Positions 39,624 to 48,896 of a stretch of 64,000 nucleotides of DNA are shown here, piece by piece; position 1 is the first letter of the stretch; each line of letters starts with the position of its first letter. The notes under the pieces were generated by a model. It worked only from the letters and a program-made list of their open reading frames with translations. It did no database searches and was not told the DNA's origin. This stretch comes from Aureimonas sp. AU22 (GTDB lineage Bacteria > Pseudomonadota > Alphaproteobacteria > Rhizobiales > Rhizobiaceae). The stretch spans positions 28,164-92,163 of the forward strand of contig NZ_BBWJ01000051.1 in the NCBI RefSeq assembly GCF_001463745.1, written 5' to 3'. A program made the translations under genes and the position numbers.

Positions 39624-41915
39624 CTAGCTCCTGACCGCGCCGATCAGGACGAGGGCGTCCCCCACGATGCCGCCCAGCTCGTCCGGGTCGACCGCCGTCC
39701 GCGAACCGAGACGGGCGTCCTCCCCGTGATGGCGCTCGCGCGTCGCCGCGTTGCAGGCATCGAGGCGGGTGAGAAGCGGCGAGCAGGGATGGGTCGGACC
39801 TTCCCTCCTGATTGAGTCGACGATCGCCCCGAGGTCGTCGACGGGACCGAACCAGCCTGAGTATGCGCGCCGGAAGTGCGTCTCCAGCACCCTGCGGACA
39901 TGCATCACCGCGGTCGCGGGGTCGCCTCCGCGGCGTTCGTGGAAAGCCTTCAACGCATCGACGGAGATCGCGTGGTCGCCTCGGCAGAGGTCGTCCGCGT
40001 CGACACTCCTGGCGACGGACCACTGCTCGGGACCCTCGAACTCGATCTGGTAGGTCACCGGGCTCATGGCGTGGCACGCCCTGCACAGCTCGCGTACGAA
40101 CCGCTCGTCGTGCGACAGGACTAGGATCTGCCGGCAACGCGTCCCCAGCTCGCGCAGGGCCTCGACCGTTCGCGTCCTGCGATGGCTGTCGTGGCTCGAC
40201 AGAGGGTCGTCGAAGACGACGATGCGGCCGGCGAGGTCGGGGTCGCGATCGAGCTTGGCAAGAAAGAACGCGAGCGCCAGCGTCGTCTTGTCCGCCGTCG
40301 ACAGGGCGTTCCGGAAGTTCGGTGTGCCCTCGGACTGGCGGTCACGGCCGCGCCCCCGCGTGACCGGGGTGCCGCGGACGAGCAGGCCGTAGTCCGAGGC
40401 GCCGGCGTTCCCGGCCATGCTGTTGGTGATCTCGGAGATCGCGAACTTGGCGCCGAAGCGGTCGAGATAGTGGTTCACCCGGCGGTGGTAGTGCTCGGAG
40501 GCGTCGAGGTTCGCCGCCTTCAGCCTGTCCTGCGCCACCTTGCGCATGCGGCGTGCGCACTCGTCGCGTCGCCGGACCCTTTCGTAAGTGGCGATCCGCG
40601 ACGCCACGCCGGGGTCCAGTCGGTCGCGCAGTTTCGTGAGGTCGCGCAGCAGTGCGACCGCCCTGGCCTCCGGGATTGCCTCGACGGAACGGCGCCCGCG
40701 AAGCGAGGCGTTCGCCACGTCCACGGCCTCGTTGTACTCCCGTACCCGCGCCGCCGCCCGTCCGACCGCCTCCAGACAGGCTCCAACGACGTCCTGCGCG
40801 TCGACGGGCTCCAGCGGGGACGCGCGCTTGGTCTCCATGAGCGAGGACAGTGCTTCGTGCGCGCGTGCAAGGTCGACCAGCGCCGCCGAGACGTCGGGAA
40901 GCGCGAAGCCGGACGTGTCGTGGAACTCGGCCCAGTCCCTGACCAGCGTCCCGTTGCCGGCAAGGATCCGCTCCGCGCGGTCCCGCGCCGGCGGGCCGAG
41001 GGCGTCGCGCACGGCATCCGCTGCCGCGGCGACGGAGCCGAGGTGGTTCCGGTAGGACTCGCTGAAGACGGCGGCGTACAGGGTCACGAGCCCTTGCTCG
41101 TCGACGCCGTCCCGGCCGCACATCGGGCAGGCGTCCCCATGCACGTGTTCGAGGCCGAAGCGCACCCACTCGCCGCCGGCCTTCCCGAGGCCGAACCTGC
41201 GGAAGTGCTCGGCGAGCCGCTCCCGCGCGGAGGTGTCGACTTCCGCCACGGTCGCCCCGAGGACGGAGGCGACCGCCGCGGGAACCGTCGGCAGCGGGAG
41301 CGGGGCCAGCTCGGCCAGCTTCGACACGCGCTCGGCCTGTCGCGCGGACCGCAGGGAGCGCTCGGCCGCCGCGATGCGCTCGTCCAACTCCCCGTCCGCC
41401 GCATACGCGACGAAGTCAGCCAGCGGCATGTCGCTCGGACGGTCGAGGGCGAGGGCCTGTTCGGCCGCTTTCAGGCGGGCCGCCGTGCGCTTGGCCGCCC
41501 CGGAAAAGAACTCGAGCCGCCTGCCGAGGCGGACGCCGTCGCGCCCCACGATCACCGAGAAGAGCCCGCGGTCGTGCTCGAGGTCCGGCATCTCCCCCGC
41601 GTGCACGTTCTCGGAAATGAAGTGCGTGTCGAACACCTCGACGGGCAGCCGGGACGACCAGCGATCGCCGGCGAAACGGACCGTTCCCGAGTCCCTCGCG
41701 AGGATGATCTCGGGAGGTCGGTCGCTGCCGAAGGAGTGGCGGCCGACCACCGGTTCGGCGGTGCCGTCCCCGGCAGCCCTCAGGATGGCCGTGAGCGTGC
41801 TCTTGCCGCGGCCGTTCCTCGCGTGGATCGTCGTCAGCCGCTCGAGCCGGGGGCTGCCGGGCGTGCTGAAGGCCTTCAGCACGCCGACGTTGTTGATGAC
41901 GATCTTCTTCAGCAT
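39624..41915 (-). CDS. AAA_13-type ATPase (PrrC/RloC-like, Rad50-type with CxxC)
   Basis: This 763-residue protein has an ABC-type ATPase split by a coiled-coil middle. The start MLKKIVINNVGVLK leads to a Walker A ARNGRGKSTL (residues 32-41). Near 263-266 a CPMC pair (DACPMCGRDG) lies in the coiled region, like the zinc hook of Rad50 and RloC. The ABC signature region and Walker B are in NALSTADKTTLALAFFLAKL and IVVFDDPLSSHDSHR, with LVLSHDERF as the switch His. The C-terminal 100 residues include AVMHVRRVLETHFRR. RloC and PrrC cut tRNA anticodons during phage attack, but a nuclease site is not certain here. It lies 79 bp after a C5 methyltransferase gene. Confidence 0.85.
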   Translation of the reverse strand: MLKKIVINNVGVLKAFSTPGSPRLERLTTIHARNGRGKSTLTAILRAAGDGTAEPVVGRHSFGSDRPPEIILARDSGTVRFAGDRWSSRLPVEVFDTHFISENVHAGEMPDLEHDRGLFSVIVGRDGVRLGRRLEFFSGAAKRTAARLKAAEQALALDRPSDMPLADFVAYAADGELDERIAAAERSLRSARQAERVSKLAELAPLPLPTVPAAVASVLGATVAEVDTSARERLAEHFRRFGLGKAGGEWVRFGLEHVHGDACPMCGRDGVDEQGLVTLYAAVFSESYRNHLGSVAAAADAVRDALGPPARDRAERILAGNGTLVRDWAEFHDTSGFALPDVSAALVDLARAHEALSSLMETKRASPLEPVDAQDVVGACLEAVGRAAARVREYNEAVDVANASLRGRRSVEAIPEARAVALLRDLTKLRDRLDPGVASRIATYERVRRRDECARRMRKVAQDRLKAANLDASEHYHRRVNHYLDRFGAKFAISEITNSMAGNAGASDYGLLVRGTPVTRGRGRDRQSEGTPNFRNALSTADKTTLALAFFLAKLDRDPDLAGRIVVFDDPLSSHDSHRRTRTVEALRELGTRCRQILVLSHDERFVRELCRACHAMSPVTYQIEFEGPEQWSVARSVDADDLCRGDHAISVDALKAFHERRGGDPATAVMHVRRVLETHFRRAYSGWFGPVDDLGAIVDSIRREGPTHPCSPLLTRLDACNAATRERHHGEDARLGSRTAVDPDELGGIVGDALVLIGAVRS

Positions 41916-41994
41916 GGCGGCGCGGCTCGGAACGGCGGACGGGTCGGCCAGCACTATTCCAAGTGTCGGGGGCTTCCGTAACGCCGCCGCCGTC

Positions 41995-44178
41995 CTATCC
42001 ACAGTTCCGGGAGGGTGCCCCGTGAATGTCCCGATCGCGGGGCCGGCGTCCGAGGCGTCCGAACTTCCTCTGGTGCTCCCAAAGGTCCTTGGGCCAGGGA
42101 CCGAACCGGAGGCCGAGGCGGTCGTAGTCGATGTCGTGGTCCTCCCCGTCGACGATGTGGTCGTCCACGTCTTCATCCGAGTACCTTGCGTAGCGGCTGA
42201 CGCCCTCCGGTTCGCCCATCGACGACGCCTCGCGCAGCTTCGCGAGCGGGATCTCCAGGCGGGGGCCCGCCGACCGGGCGTCCGGAGGCGGTGCCTCCTG
42301 CATGGACTCCGGCGGACGGGGGCGGATCCGCGGGACATGGTTCCACCGCATCGCCTCGTGAACGACCTGGTCCATCGGATCGAACGTCTCGCCCGTCAGC
42401 GCCTCTGCGACGGCGAGGCCGAGGCGGAACGCGACGGGCGTCGGGAGAGCGTTGGCGATCTGGCGGTTGATGTCGCGGGAATTGCCCCGAAACGGCCAGC
42501 CTGCCGGGAAGGCCTGCAAGAGCGCCATCATCTCGTTCGTCGGCATGACGTCGCCGACATGTTCGTGGCCGGGCGCGGCGACCCCCCAGCGCTTTCCGAC
42601 GAAGCCCATCTTCATCCACTCCTTCCGCGTCTTCTCCTGCCCGAGGTCGGAACTCTGCTTCTGGAGGCTGCCGCCGATCACGGTCGGCGCAACGCGTTGC
42701 ATCCGTTCGAGCAGCTCCGGCGTCGGAACGAAGCCACGTGACCGAAGGTAGGACTCGAGGGCCACGTCCATCGTGACGGGTTCCTCGGCGAAGTTGCCGA
42801 TGGACTCGAGCCGCCGGAAGCGGGCCCAGGCGGCCGGCTCCCGGAAGGCGACGAGGATCGCTCGGTTGCGCCGTTGCGGCACGCCGAAGTCCGCGCAGTT
42901 CAGTTCCCACCAGTCCCACTGGTAGCCCATGCGCGAAAGCTTGGAGAGGATCCGGGCACGGTAACCGTCGTTCACCGGAAACATGATGCCCTTGACGTTC
43001 TCGAGCATGACGGCGCGGGGTCGCAGCCGCTTCACCAGCCGGAGCGCCTCGGGGAAGAGGTCGCGGTCGTCGTGTTCCCCCTTCTGTTTGCCGGCCTGCG
43101 AGAAGGGGGTGCACGGCACCCCTCCCGCGAGGAGGTCGACCGGCCCGACGTCGCGCGGCTCGTATCCGACCAGGCTGGCTTCGATGACATGCTCGGGGCC
43201 GAAGGCGGCGCGCAGCGTCTCGCATGGCGCCGCCTCGCGCTCGAGCAGGCCCACGTGGCGGAAGCCGGCCTTGGCAAGCCCGGCAGCCTGGCCGCCGCCG
43301 CCGGCGCAGAGCTCAAACGCCGTCAGACCGTGCTTGAAGCTAGACGACACGCAAGTGATCCTGGGCCGGGGCGCCCCGGCGCCCGCCGGAGGGGGATCGA
43401 CGGCAACGGGCGCGGCTTCGGCCGCAGCGTCCGGTGTCGTGAGGCGGGTAGATCGAACCAGGTCCGCCGCCGCGATGCGGATGCCGTCCGGGCCATCGGC
43501 GGAAGCCAACGAACCTAGCGCCGCGACGAACGCCTCGATGTTGGCTAGGTTCGCCCCCGAACCGTCGCAGTCCAGGGCGGCCACGAGAGGTCGAAGGTCT
43601 CGTGCCGCGGCCGCGAGGTCGTCCAGCGCCGCCCCGTCCATGTTGTCCGTCAAGGAAGCGGCGCCGACGATCCGACGCGCCTCGGCCACGACGTGGCCGG
43701 AGAACGCGCGGGCGGCACGCTCCAGCGGCTTCAGGTCGGTTGCGGGCGGTGCGTGCTGCTCGGCGGCGACCCGGACGAGCAGCTTGGCGTCGGCCGCCGT
43801 GAGCCTGCGCCCTGCCTCGATCTCGGCCAACGCGCGCTCCCGGCCCTCGGGCGGGGCGGACGCGAGGGTGACGGCGACGCTGGGCGCGACGCCCTTCTCG
43901 AGCAGCCACTCCTTCCTGTGGTTCAGGACGCGAAATGTTTTCCGAAAGTTCAGGGCCGTCCGCGGGTCGATGCCGCACTCCTCTCGGACCCATCCCGTGA
44001 AGCCGCCGTGGAGGAGCTCCGCCGCTTCCTCGAGGGCCGCCCCGGCGGCCAACGTGTCCGCCAGGCCGCGCTTGCCGAGCGAGGTGACGGTTGCCTTCAG
44101 CTTTTGAAGGCGGACCGCGACCTTGCGGTCGGCCGCGCGCTTCGCAGCGACCTTCTCATCGATCGACTTCCTTGCCAT
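41995..44178 (-). CDS. DNA (cytosine-5-)-methyltransferase with long N-terminal helical extension, 727 aa
   Basis: The catalytic part starts near residue 290: FELCAGGGGQAAGLAKAGF (motif I), GGVPCTPFSQAGKQ (IV, catalytic Cys), MLENVKGIMF (VI) and FGVPQRRNRAIL (VIII). Motif X reads QIANALPTPV rather than the usual QIGNAVP. The first 280 residues are helical and charged, with a DUF3102-like look (for example IEAGRRLTAADAKLLVRVAA), and probably bind DNA or a partner. The C-terminal 80 residues are acidic. The gene precedes the AAA_13 ATPase in the same direction, so a two-gene modification/ATPase system is likely. GGGAG precedes the ATG at 44178. Confidence 0.92.
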   Translation of the reverse strand: MARKSIDEKVAAKRAADRKVAVRLQKLKATVTSLGKRGLADTLAAGAALEEAAELLHGGFTGWVREECGIDPRTALNFRKTFRVLNHRKEWLLEKGVAPSVAVTLASAPPEGRERALAEIEAGRRLTAADAKLLVRVAAEQHAPPATDLKPLERAARAFSGHVVAEARRIVGAASLTDNMDGAALDDLAAAARDLRPLVAALDCDGSGANLANIEAFVAALGSLASADGPDGIRIAAADLVRSTRLTTPDAAAEAAPVAVDPPPAGAGAPRPRITCVSSSFKHGLTAFELCAGGGGQAAGLAKAGFRHVGLLEREAAPCETLRAAFGPEHVIEASLVGYEPRDVGPVDLLAGGVPCTPFSQAGKQKGEHDDRDLFPEALRLVKRLRPRAVMLENVKGIMFPVNDGYRARILSKLSRMGYQWDWWELNCADFGVPQRRNRAILVAFREPAAWARFRRLESIGNFAEEPVTMDVALESYLRSRGFVPTPELLERMQRVAPTVIGGSLQKQSSDLGQEKTRKEWMKMGFVGKRWGVAAPGHEHVGDVMPTNEMMALLQAFPAGWPFRGNSRDINRQIANALPTPVAFRLGLAVAEALTGETFDPMDQVVHEAMRWNHVPRIRPRPPESMQEAPPPDARSAGPRLEIPLAKLREASSMGEPEGVSRYARYSDEDVDDHIVDGEDHDIDYDRLGLRFGPWPKDLWEHQRKFGRLGRRPRDRDIHGAPSRNCG

Positions 44179-44425
44179 CTCGATTCGCTCCCTTGCCCAA
44201 GACGGGAAGCTAACCGTGGGTCCCTAAGGGCCCGGGAAGGTGGTCCGTAAAGGTTTAGGGATGGCGAACAACCGATAACGCGCCAACCGCCGAGGGGAGC
44301 ACATTTTTACGGTAAAAGGTGAAGCGCCTACTGGTTGCGCACGGCAGGTCTCGACCCGTTGAAGACACTCCTGAACGGGCTGAGCAATCTGGGAAGCGGA
44401 CGTTCGTGGGACAGACGCTCTCAAC

Positions 44426-45139
44426 TCACCAGTCGAGCGGTCTGTCCTCCCAGTCGCGATACAAGTTCTCTCCCGAGCCGCGGTGACGCTCCACGACGGC
44501 GGCGATGCCCCGAACGCTCGGCTCAAGGTCCATCTCCGCCTCGACCGTCCCGTCCAGCGTGCCCATCGCGGTCCGGACCCAGCCTGGATGGATGGACAAC
44601 ACTGTCAGCCCACGAGGACCGTGGTCGCGGTTCGTCGCCCAAAGTCCGCGCGCCAGCATGTTCAACGCCACCTTGCTCGCCCGGTAGAGCTCCAGCCCTC
44701 CCTCGAGGTTGATCGCGGTGCTGCCGCGGTGCGAGGACATGAAGCAGTAGGTGCCGTCCGGCTCCAGCCGATCCAGCAAGTGATGGGCCAGCCGGATGGG
44801 TCCGAACGTATTGGTGAGCATGACCTGAGCGAACTCGTCATCCGTCGCCACCGTCACGCTCTGGTGCACCGGCCCAAAGATACCGGCGTTGAAGTAGACC
44901 ACGTCGAACCGTCGATCGCCGAGCTCATCAAGCAACGGCGCGATATCACTGCGCTTGGTCACATCGATTACAGCCAGCGACAGACGGGCTGGATCGTCCG
45001 CGCCGAGAGCCCGAAGAGCCCTTGTGTCGGCGCCAACCCGTGCCGTGCCGACGACGCTCCAGCCGCGTACGAGGAACTGCTCGGCCAAGCCGAGACCAAG
45101 GCCGCGCTCGGCCCCGACGATCAGGATGGTATTTGTCAT
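44426..45139 (-). CDS. Short-chain dehydrogenase/reductase, 237 aa
   Basis: This NAD(P)-dependent oxidoreductase has the Rossmann motif VGAERGLGLGLAEQ (GxxxGxG), NAGIFGP, a catalytic SSHRGS and YRASKVALNML (YxxxK). The substrate cannot be told. It overlaps nothing but follows another dehydrogenase in the same direction by 18 bp; together they form an operon opposite a LysR regulator. The region from 44.2 to 47.3 kb is less GC-biased than its surroundings. Confidence 0.92.
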   Translation of the reverse strand: MTNTILIVGAERGLGLGLAEQFLVRGWSVVGTARVGADTRALRALGADDPARLSLAVIDVTKRSDIAPLLDELGDRRFDVVYFNAGIFGPVHQSVTVATDDEFAQVMLTNTFGPIRLAHHLLDRLEPDGTYCFMSSHRGSTAINLEGGLELYRASKVALNMLARGLWATNRDHGPRGLTVLSIHPGWVRTAMGTLDGTVEAEMDLEPSVRGIAAVVERHRGSGENLYRDWEDRPLDW

Positions 45140-45157
45140 GGAACAGGCCTCCAGATC

Positions 45158-45910
45158 TCAGATGGCGGTGTAGCCGCCGTCGGCCATGACCAGCGCGCCG
45201 GTCATGAAGCTCGAGGCAGGTGAGGCTAGGAAGGCGATGACCTCGGCGATCTCGTCGGTCTGCGCGACGCGGCCGATCGGGTGCATGTCGCCAAAGGTGG
45301 CGAGCGTCGCGCGGCTGTCGGCAACACCTGTGCTCTCGAGGATGTCTGTCTCGACGACCCCTGGCGCGACGGCGTTGGCGCGGATGCCGTGCCTGCCGTA
45401 CTCGGCAGCAATCACCTTAACGAGCTGGGCGACCGCTCCCTTCGAAGCGGCGTAGGCGGCCAGTTCCTTCATGGCGACGGCCGAGACGACGGAGACCACC
45501 GAGACGATTGCCCCACCACGACCGCTTGCCGCCATGACCCTGACAGCCTCGCGTGAATGGACAAAGGCGCCGCGGGCGTTCGTCGTCATCACCGCGTCCC
45601 AATCGGCGACGCTTGTGTCGACCAGCGGTTTGTTCAGCGTGCGCCCGGCGTTATTCACCAGAATGTCGAGGCGACCGAAGCGCTGCGTTGCGAGCGCCAT
45701 CGTTTGCTTCGCAACGTCCTCGTCGGCGACGTCCCCGACAAGGGTTGCGATGTCCGACCCTTCCAGGTCTCGAACGGTGTTCCGGATGTCACTGGCGACG
45801 ATCCGGGCTCCGCGAGCCCGCAACAGGTCGACGGTGGCGCGCCCAATTCCGCGGGCGGCGCCGGTGACGACGGCAACCTGGCCGTCCAAGTTCAGCTTAT
45901 TCGTTGTCAT
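45158..45910 (-). CDS. Short-chain dehydrogenase/reductase (FabG-like), 250 aa
   Basis: Classical SDR with TGAARGIGRATV, NNAGRTLNK, VVSVVSAVA and YAASKGAVAQLVK, then the C-terminal GRVAQTDEIAEVIAFLASPASSFMTG (in part) and ADGGYTAI. AAGGAG stands 7 nt before the ATG at 45910. The divergent LysR-type gene 102 bp away is its likely regulator. The substrate is unknown; the family often reduces keto groups of fatty, sugar or aromatic compounds. Confidence 0.94.
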   Translation of the reverse strand: MTTNKLNLDGQVAVVTGAARGIGRATVDLLRARGARIVASDIRNTVRDLEGSDIATLVGDVADEDVAKQTMALATQRFGRLDILVNNAGRTLNKPLVDTSVADWDAVMTTNARGAFVHSREAVRVMAASGRGGAIVSVVSVVSAVAMKELAAYAASKGAVAQLVKVIAAEYGRHGIRANAVAPGVVETDILESTGVADSRATLATFGDMHPIGRVAQTDEIAEVIAFLASPASSFMTGALVMADGGYTAI

Positions 45911-46012
45911 ACCCGATCTCCTTGGCCAGATGGGTAGCAACGTCCGCCCTAGGCGATAATCGGCGATCTCCTACGTTCGGCTGTAAGCTCCGCTAAACAA
46001 TCGGTCGTGGTC

Positions 46013-46909
46013 ATGCTGGCGAGTAGTGAGTTCGGCGCTCTTCGCGCCTTTGCGGCGGTGGCCGAGACGTTGAGCTTCAGCCGGGCCGCCGAAGTGCTTG
46101 GGGTGTCGCCATCGTCACTCAGCCAATCGGTGCGAGGGCTGGAAGAGCGTGTCGGCACGCAGCTTCTCAACCGCACCACGCGCAGCGTGTCGCTGACGGA
46201 GGCCGGTCGAATGCTGTTTGAGCAGATTCGCCCGGCGATCGTGGATCTCGGCACTGCGCTTGAACGGCTTCGCGCCACGGATGGAAGGCCCGTAGGGACG
46301 GTCCGCGTCCACGCCTTCCGCATTGCAGCCGAGCTCTTCCTGGCTCCGCTGTTGGCCCAGTTCGCGCGGGACTATCCCGAGGTCGTCCTCGACGTCACGC
46401 TCGACGACAACGTGGTGGACATCGTCGCCAACGGTTTCGACGCTGCCATCCGGCTCGGAGAGACGGTCGAGCGCGACATGGTCGCGATCCGGCTCGGTTC
46501 GGAGCTGCGCCAGATTGCCGTCGCCTCGCCCGACTACCTAGCCACTTTTGGGGCGCCGACGACGCCGCGAGATCTCCCGAACCATCGTTGCATCCGCTGG
46601 CGTTGGCCGGGGCATAAGGCGCCCTACGCTTGGGAGTTCAACGACTGTGGTCGGTGGTTCGCGGTCGCCGTGGACGGACCATTGATCGCGAGCAGCCGTG
46701 AGTTCGGCATCGCCGCCGCGATTGACGGCGTTGGCATCGCCTTCGCGGTCGAGGAAGCTGTTGCCCCGTTCATTCGTGATGGGCGGCTCGTACCGCTGCT
46801 CAGGACCTGGTCGGCGCCGTTCCCCGGGTTCTTCCTTTGCTATCCGCAGCAGCGGCATATGTCCCCAGCGCTCCGGGCCTTCGTGGATACCGTGAAGGCG
46901 ACAAGGTGA
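46013..46909 (+). CDS. LysR-family transcriptional regulator, 298 aa
   Basis: The N-terminal helix-turn-helix is FSRAAEVLGVSPSSLSQSVRGLEERVG, followed by a periplasmic-binding-protein-like effector domain (VRVHAFRIAAELFLAPLL to the GFFLCYPQQRHMSPALRAFVD end). Such regulators usually control the divergent gene, here the two dehydrogenases. The ATG at 46013 was chosen over a GTG two codons earlier. Confidence 0.93.
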   Translation: MLASSEFGALRAFAAVAETLSFSRAAEVLGVSPSSLSQSVRGLEERVGTQLLNRTTRSVSLTEAGRMLFEQIRPAIVDLGTALERLRATDGRPVGTVRVHAFRIAAELFLAPLLAQFARDYPEVVLDVTLDDNVVDIVANGFDAAIRLGETVERDMVAIRLGSELRQIAVASPDYLATFGAPTTPRDLPNHRCIRWRWPGHKAPYAWEFNDCGRWFAVAVDGPLIASSREFGIAAAIDGVGIAFAVEEAVAPFIRDGRLVPLLRTWSAPFPGFFLCYPQQRHMSPALRAFVDTVKATR

Positions 46910-47149
46910 AGCATCGGACGGATGGGTTGGGCAGGCGTACCGGGGCCGCCGGATGCAAGCCGTTCCGGATGCAAGCCGTTTCGGGGAAAAAGCAACCGCT
47001 CTGCTCGACGTCGATCACGAGGCACACAGACGGCTGCTACCACTTCCGACCCTTCCCGGTCGCTCGGATCACTGCCGTTCCGCACCCGGAACCGGACATC
47101 AACGAACAGGTGCGGGCGCAGCCTCGATCACCTGCTTGGCAGCACGCTG

Positions 47150-47284
47150 CTAGCTGATCGCCAGCCCAACGCCGACGAGGAAGAGCACCAGCTCGGCCGC
47201 GAACAGCGGCCTCATCCGGGCGCCGAAAACCGTGGCCGAGGCGGCGATGCCGAATGCAGGCTGGAGGAACTGCCGTTCGCACGG
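47150..47284 (-). pseudogene. C-terminal remnant of an EamA/DMT-type transporter
   Basis: In one minus-strand frame ending at a TAG (47150-47152) the last 43 residues read like a final transporter helix pair: RQFLQPAFGIAASATVFGAR followed by RPLFAAELVLFLVGVGLAIS. This pattern (LQP-x-GI then a 20-residue hydrophobic helix) is typical of drug/metabolite exporters. No start or further homologous sequence is seen upstream, where the MFS promoter lies, so it appears to be a truncated fragment. Confidence 0.4.
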
Positions 47285-47315
47285 GCCGACGCGACGCGCG
47301 ACATAAATAAATGGG

Positions 47316-47345
47316 TTGAAACTTTACAAACTAGTTAGTAAAGTT
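47316..47345 (+). promoter_or_regulatory. MFS exporter promoter covered by a 26-bp palindromic operator
   Basis: TTGAAA (47316-47321) and TAAAGT (47339-47344) are 17 bp apart. A nearly perfect 26-bp palindrome (47320-47345; arms AACTTTAC and GTAAAGTT, centre ACTAGT) covers both. It is the expected binding site of the TetR-family repressor coded after the exporter. The stretch is AT-rich in an otherwise GC-rich region. Confidence 0.82.
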
Positions 47346-47374
47346 ATGGGACGAACAACCCCGATGGCGTAACG

Positions 47375-48886
47375 ATGACCTCCACCCATTCGAACCGGTG
47401 GCTCCTGCTCCTGACAGTCGGCGCGGGTCTCCTCCTCATCACCCTCGACAACTCTGTTCTCTATACCGCGCTGCCGACCCTCACACGCGAGCTCGGCGCA
47501 TCTGCGGCCCAAGGCCTCTGGATCATCAACGCCTATCCGCTCGTCATGGCCGGGCTCCTGCTCGGTGCCGGCACGCTCGGCGACCGCGTCGGCCATCGGC
47601 GCATGTTCCTGGTTGGCCTCGTGCTGTTCGGTCTGGCCTCGCTCTGTGCCGCGTTCGCGCCCTCGGCCGGGGCCCTGATCGCGGCACGTGCCTTCCTTGC
47701 CGTCGGCGCGGCGGCCATGATGCCGGCGACGCTCGCCCTGATCCGGGTGACGTTCGAGGACGAACGCGAGCGCAACATCGCCATCGCCATCTGGGGCTCG
47801 CTCTCCGTCGTCGGCGCCGCGCTCGGTCCGATCGTCGGCGGCTTCCTGCTCGGCCACTTCTGGTGGGGCTCCGTCTTCCTCATCAACGTGCCCGTCGTCG
47901 TCGTCGCGTTCTTCGCGACCCTCGTGGTGGCCCCGAAGATCGCGGGCGACCCGAGCCAGCCGTGGGACGTCGTCTCCTCGCTCCAGGCCCTGGTGGCGCT
48001 CTCGGCGCTCGTCATAGCCATCAAGGAGATGGCCCACGCGGGCAGCTCATGGGTCACGCCTGTCGCGGCGTTCGGCATCGCGGTCGTCGCGGCGACGGTC
48101 TTCACGCGGCGCCAGCTCCGCATGACCTACCCGCTGCTGGACTTCTCCATCTTCCGCAACAACGCGTTCCTCTCGGGCACGTTCGCGGCCGCCTTCTCCC
48201 TCTTCGCCATCGGCGGCGTCGAGCTCGCGACCACGCAGCGCTTTCAGCTCGTCGAGGGCTGGACGCCGCTGGAGGCGGGCCTCCTTGTCTCCATCGCCGC
48301 CCTGGGGTCGCTGCCTACAGCCATCCTCGGCGGTGCCTACCTCCACGTCATCGGGCTGCGCTTCCTGATCGCGGGCGGAATGGCCGTCGGCTCGGTCTCG
48401 ATCCTGCTCGCGACCTACGGTATCGACCACGGTCTCGGCTGGCTGATCGCAGGGCTGTTCCTGATGGGTGCGGGCGTCGGCGCCTGCATGTCGGTCGCCT
48501 CGACCGCCATCATGGGCAACGCCCCGGTCCACCGGGCGGGCATGGCCTCGTCGGTCGAGGAGGTCTCCTACGAGTTCGGGAGCCTGTTCGCCGTCACCAT
48601 CCTCGGCAGCCTGCTGGCCTACCTCTACACGGTGAACGTCATTCTTCCCGACGGCTCGCCGATCATCGCCAGCGACAACATGGCGGCGGCGATCGAGGCG
48701 GCGAACGCGATGGCCGGCGGCGGCAACAGCCTGCGCTCGGCCGCGAGCACGGCCTTCGACAACGCCTACATCGTCGTCCTCTATACGGCGGCGGCGGTCT
48801 TGGCGGCCGGATCGGTCGTAACGGCCGTTCTCCTGCGCGACTATGGGCCGGGGTCTGAATCCTCCGCCTACCAGACGGTCCATTGA
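47375..48886 (+). CDS. MFS multidrug exporter, DHA2 family (SmvA/QacA-like), 14 TM
   Basis: This 503-residue drug:proton antiporter has 14 membrane segments. Recognisable motifs are LLLITLDNSVLYTALPTL (motif D1 with LDxTIVNxALP-like sequence), GDRVGHRRMF (motif A) and GAALGPIVGGFLLGHFWWG (motif C). SmvA and QacA pump quaternary ammonium and cationic dyes. The gene is followed 10 bp downstream by a TetR regulator, so the pair is a self-controlled resistance operon under the palindromic operator. Confidence 0.95.
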   Translation: MTSTHSNRWLLLLTVGAGLLLITLDNSVLYTALPTLTRELGASAAQGLWIINAYPLVMAGLLLGAGTLGDRVGHRRMFLVGLVLFGLASLCAAFAPSAGALIAARAFLAVGAAAMMPATLALIRVTFEDERERNIAIAIWGSLSVVGAALGPIVGGFLLGHFWWGSVFLINVPVVVVAFFATLVVAPKIAGDPSQPWDVVSSLQALVALSALVIAIKEMAHAGSSWVTPVAAFGIAVVAATVFTRRQLRMTYPLLDFSIFRNNAFLSGTFAAAFSLFAIGGVELATTQRFQLVEGWTPLEAGLLVSIAALGSLPTAILGGAYLHVIGLRFLIAGGMAVGSVSILLATYGIDHGLGWLIAGLFLMGAGVGACMSVASTAIMGNAPVHRAGMASSVEEVSYEFGSLFAVTILGSLLAYLYTVNVILPDGSPIIASDNMAAAIEAANAMAGGGNSLRSAASTAFDNAYIVVLYTAAAVLAAGSVVTAVLLRDYGPGSESSAYQTVH

Positions 48887-48896
48887 GGAGCACGAG

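Noticed and set aside
46837..47338. Several short plus-strand open frames after the LysR gene
   Set aside because: They overlap the LysR end in another frame and have no family-like sequence.
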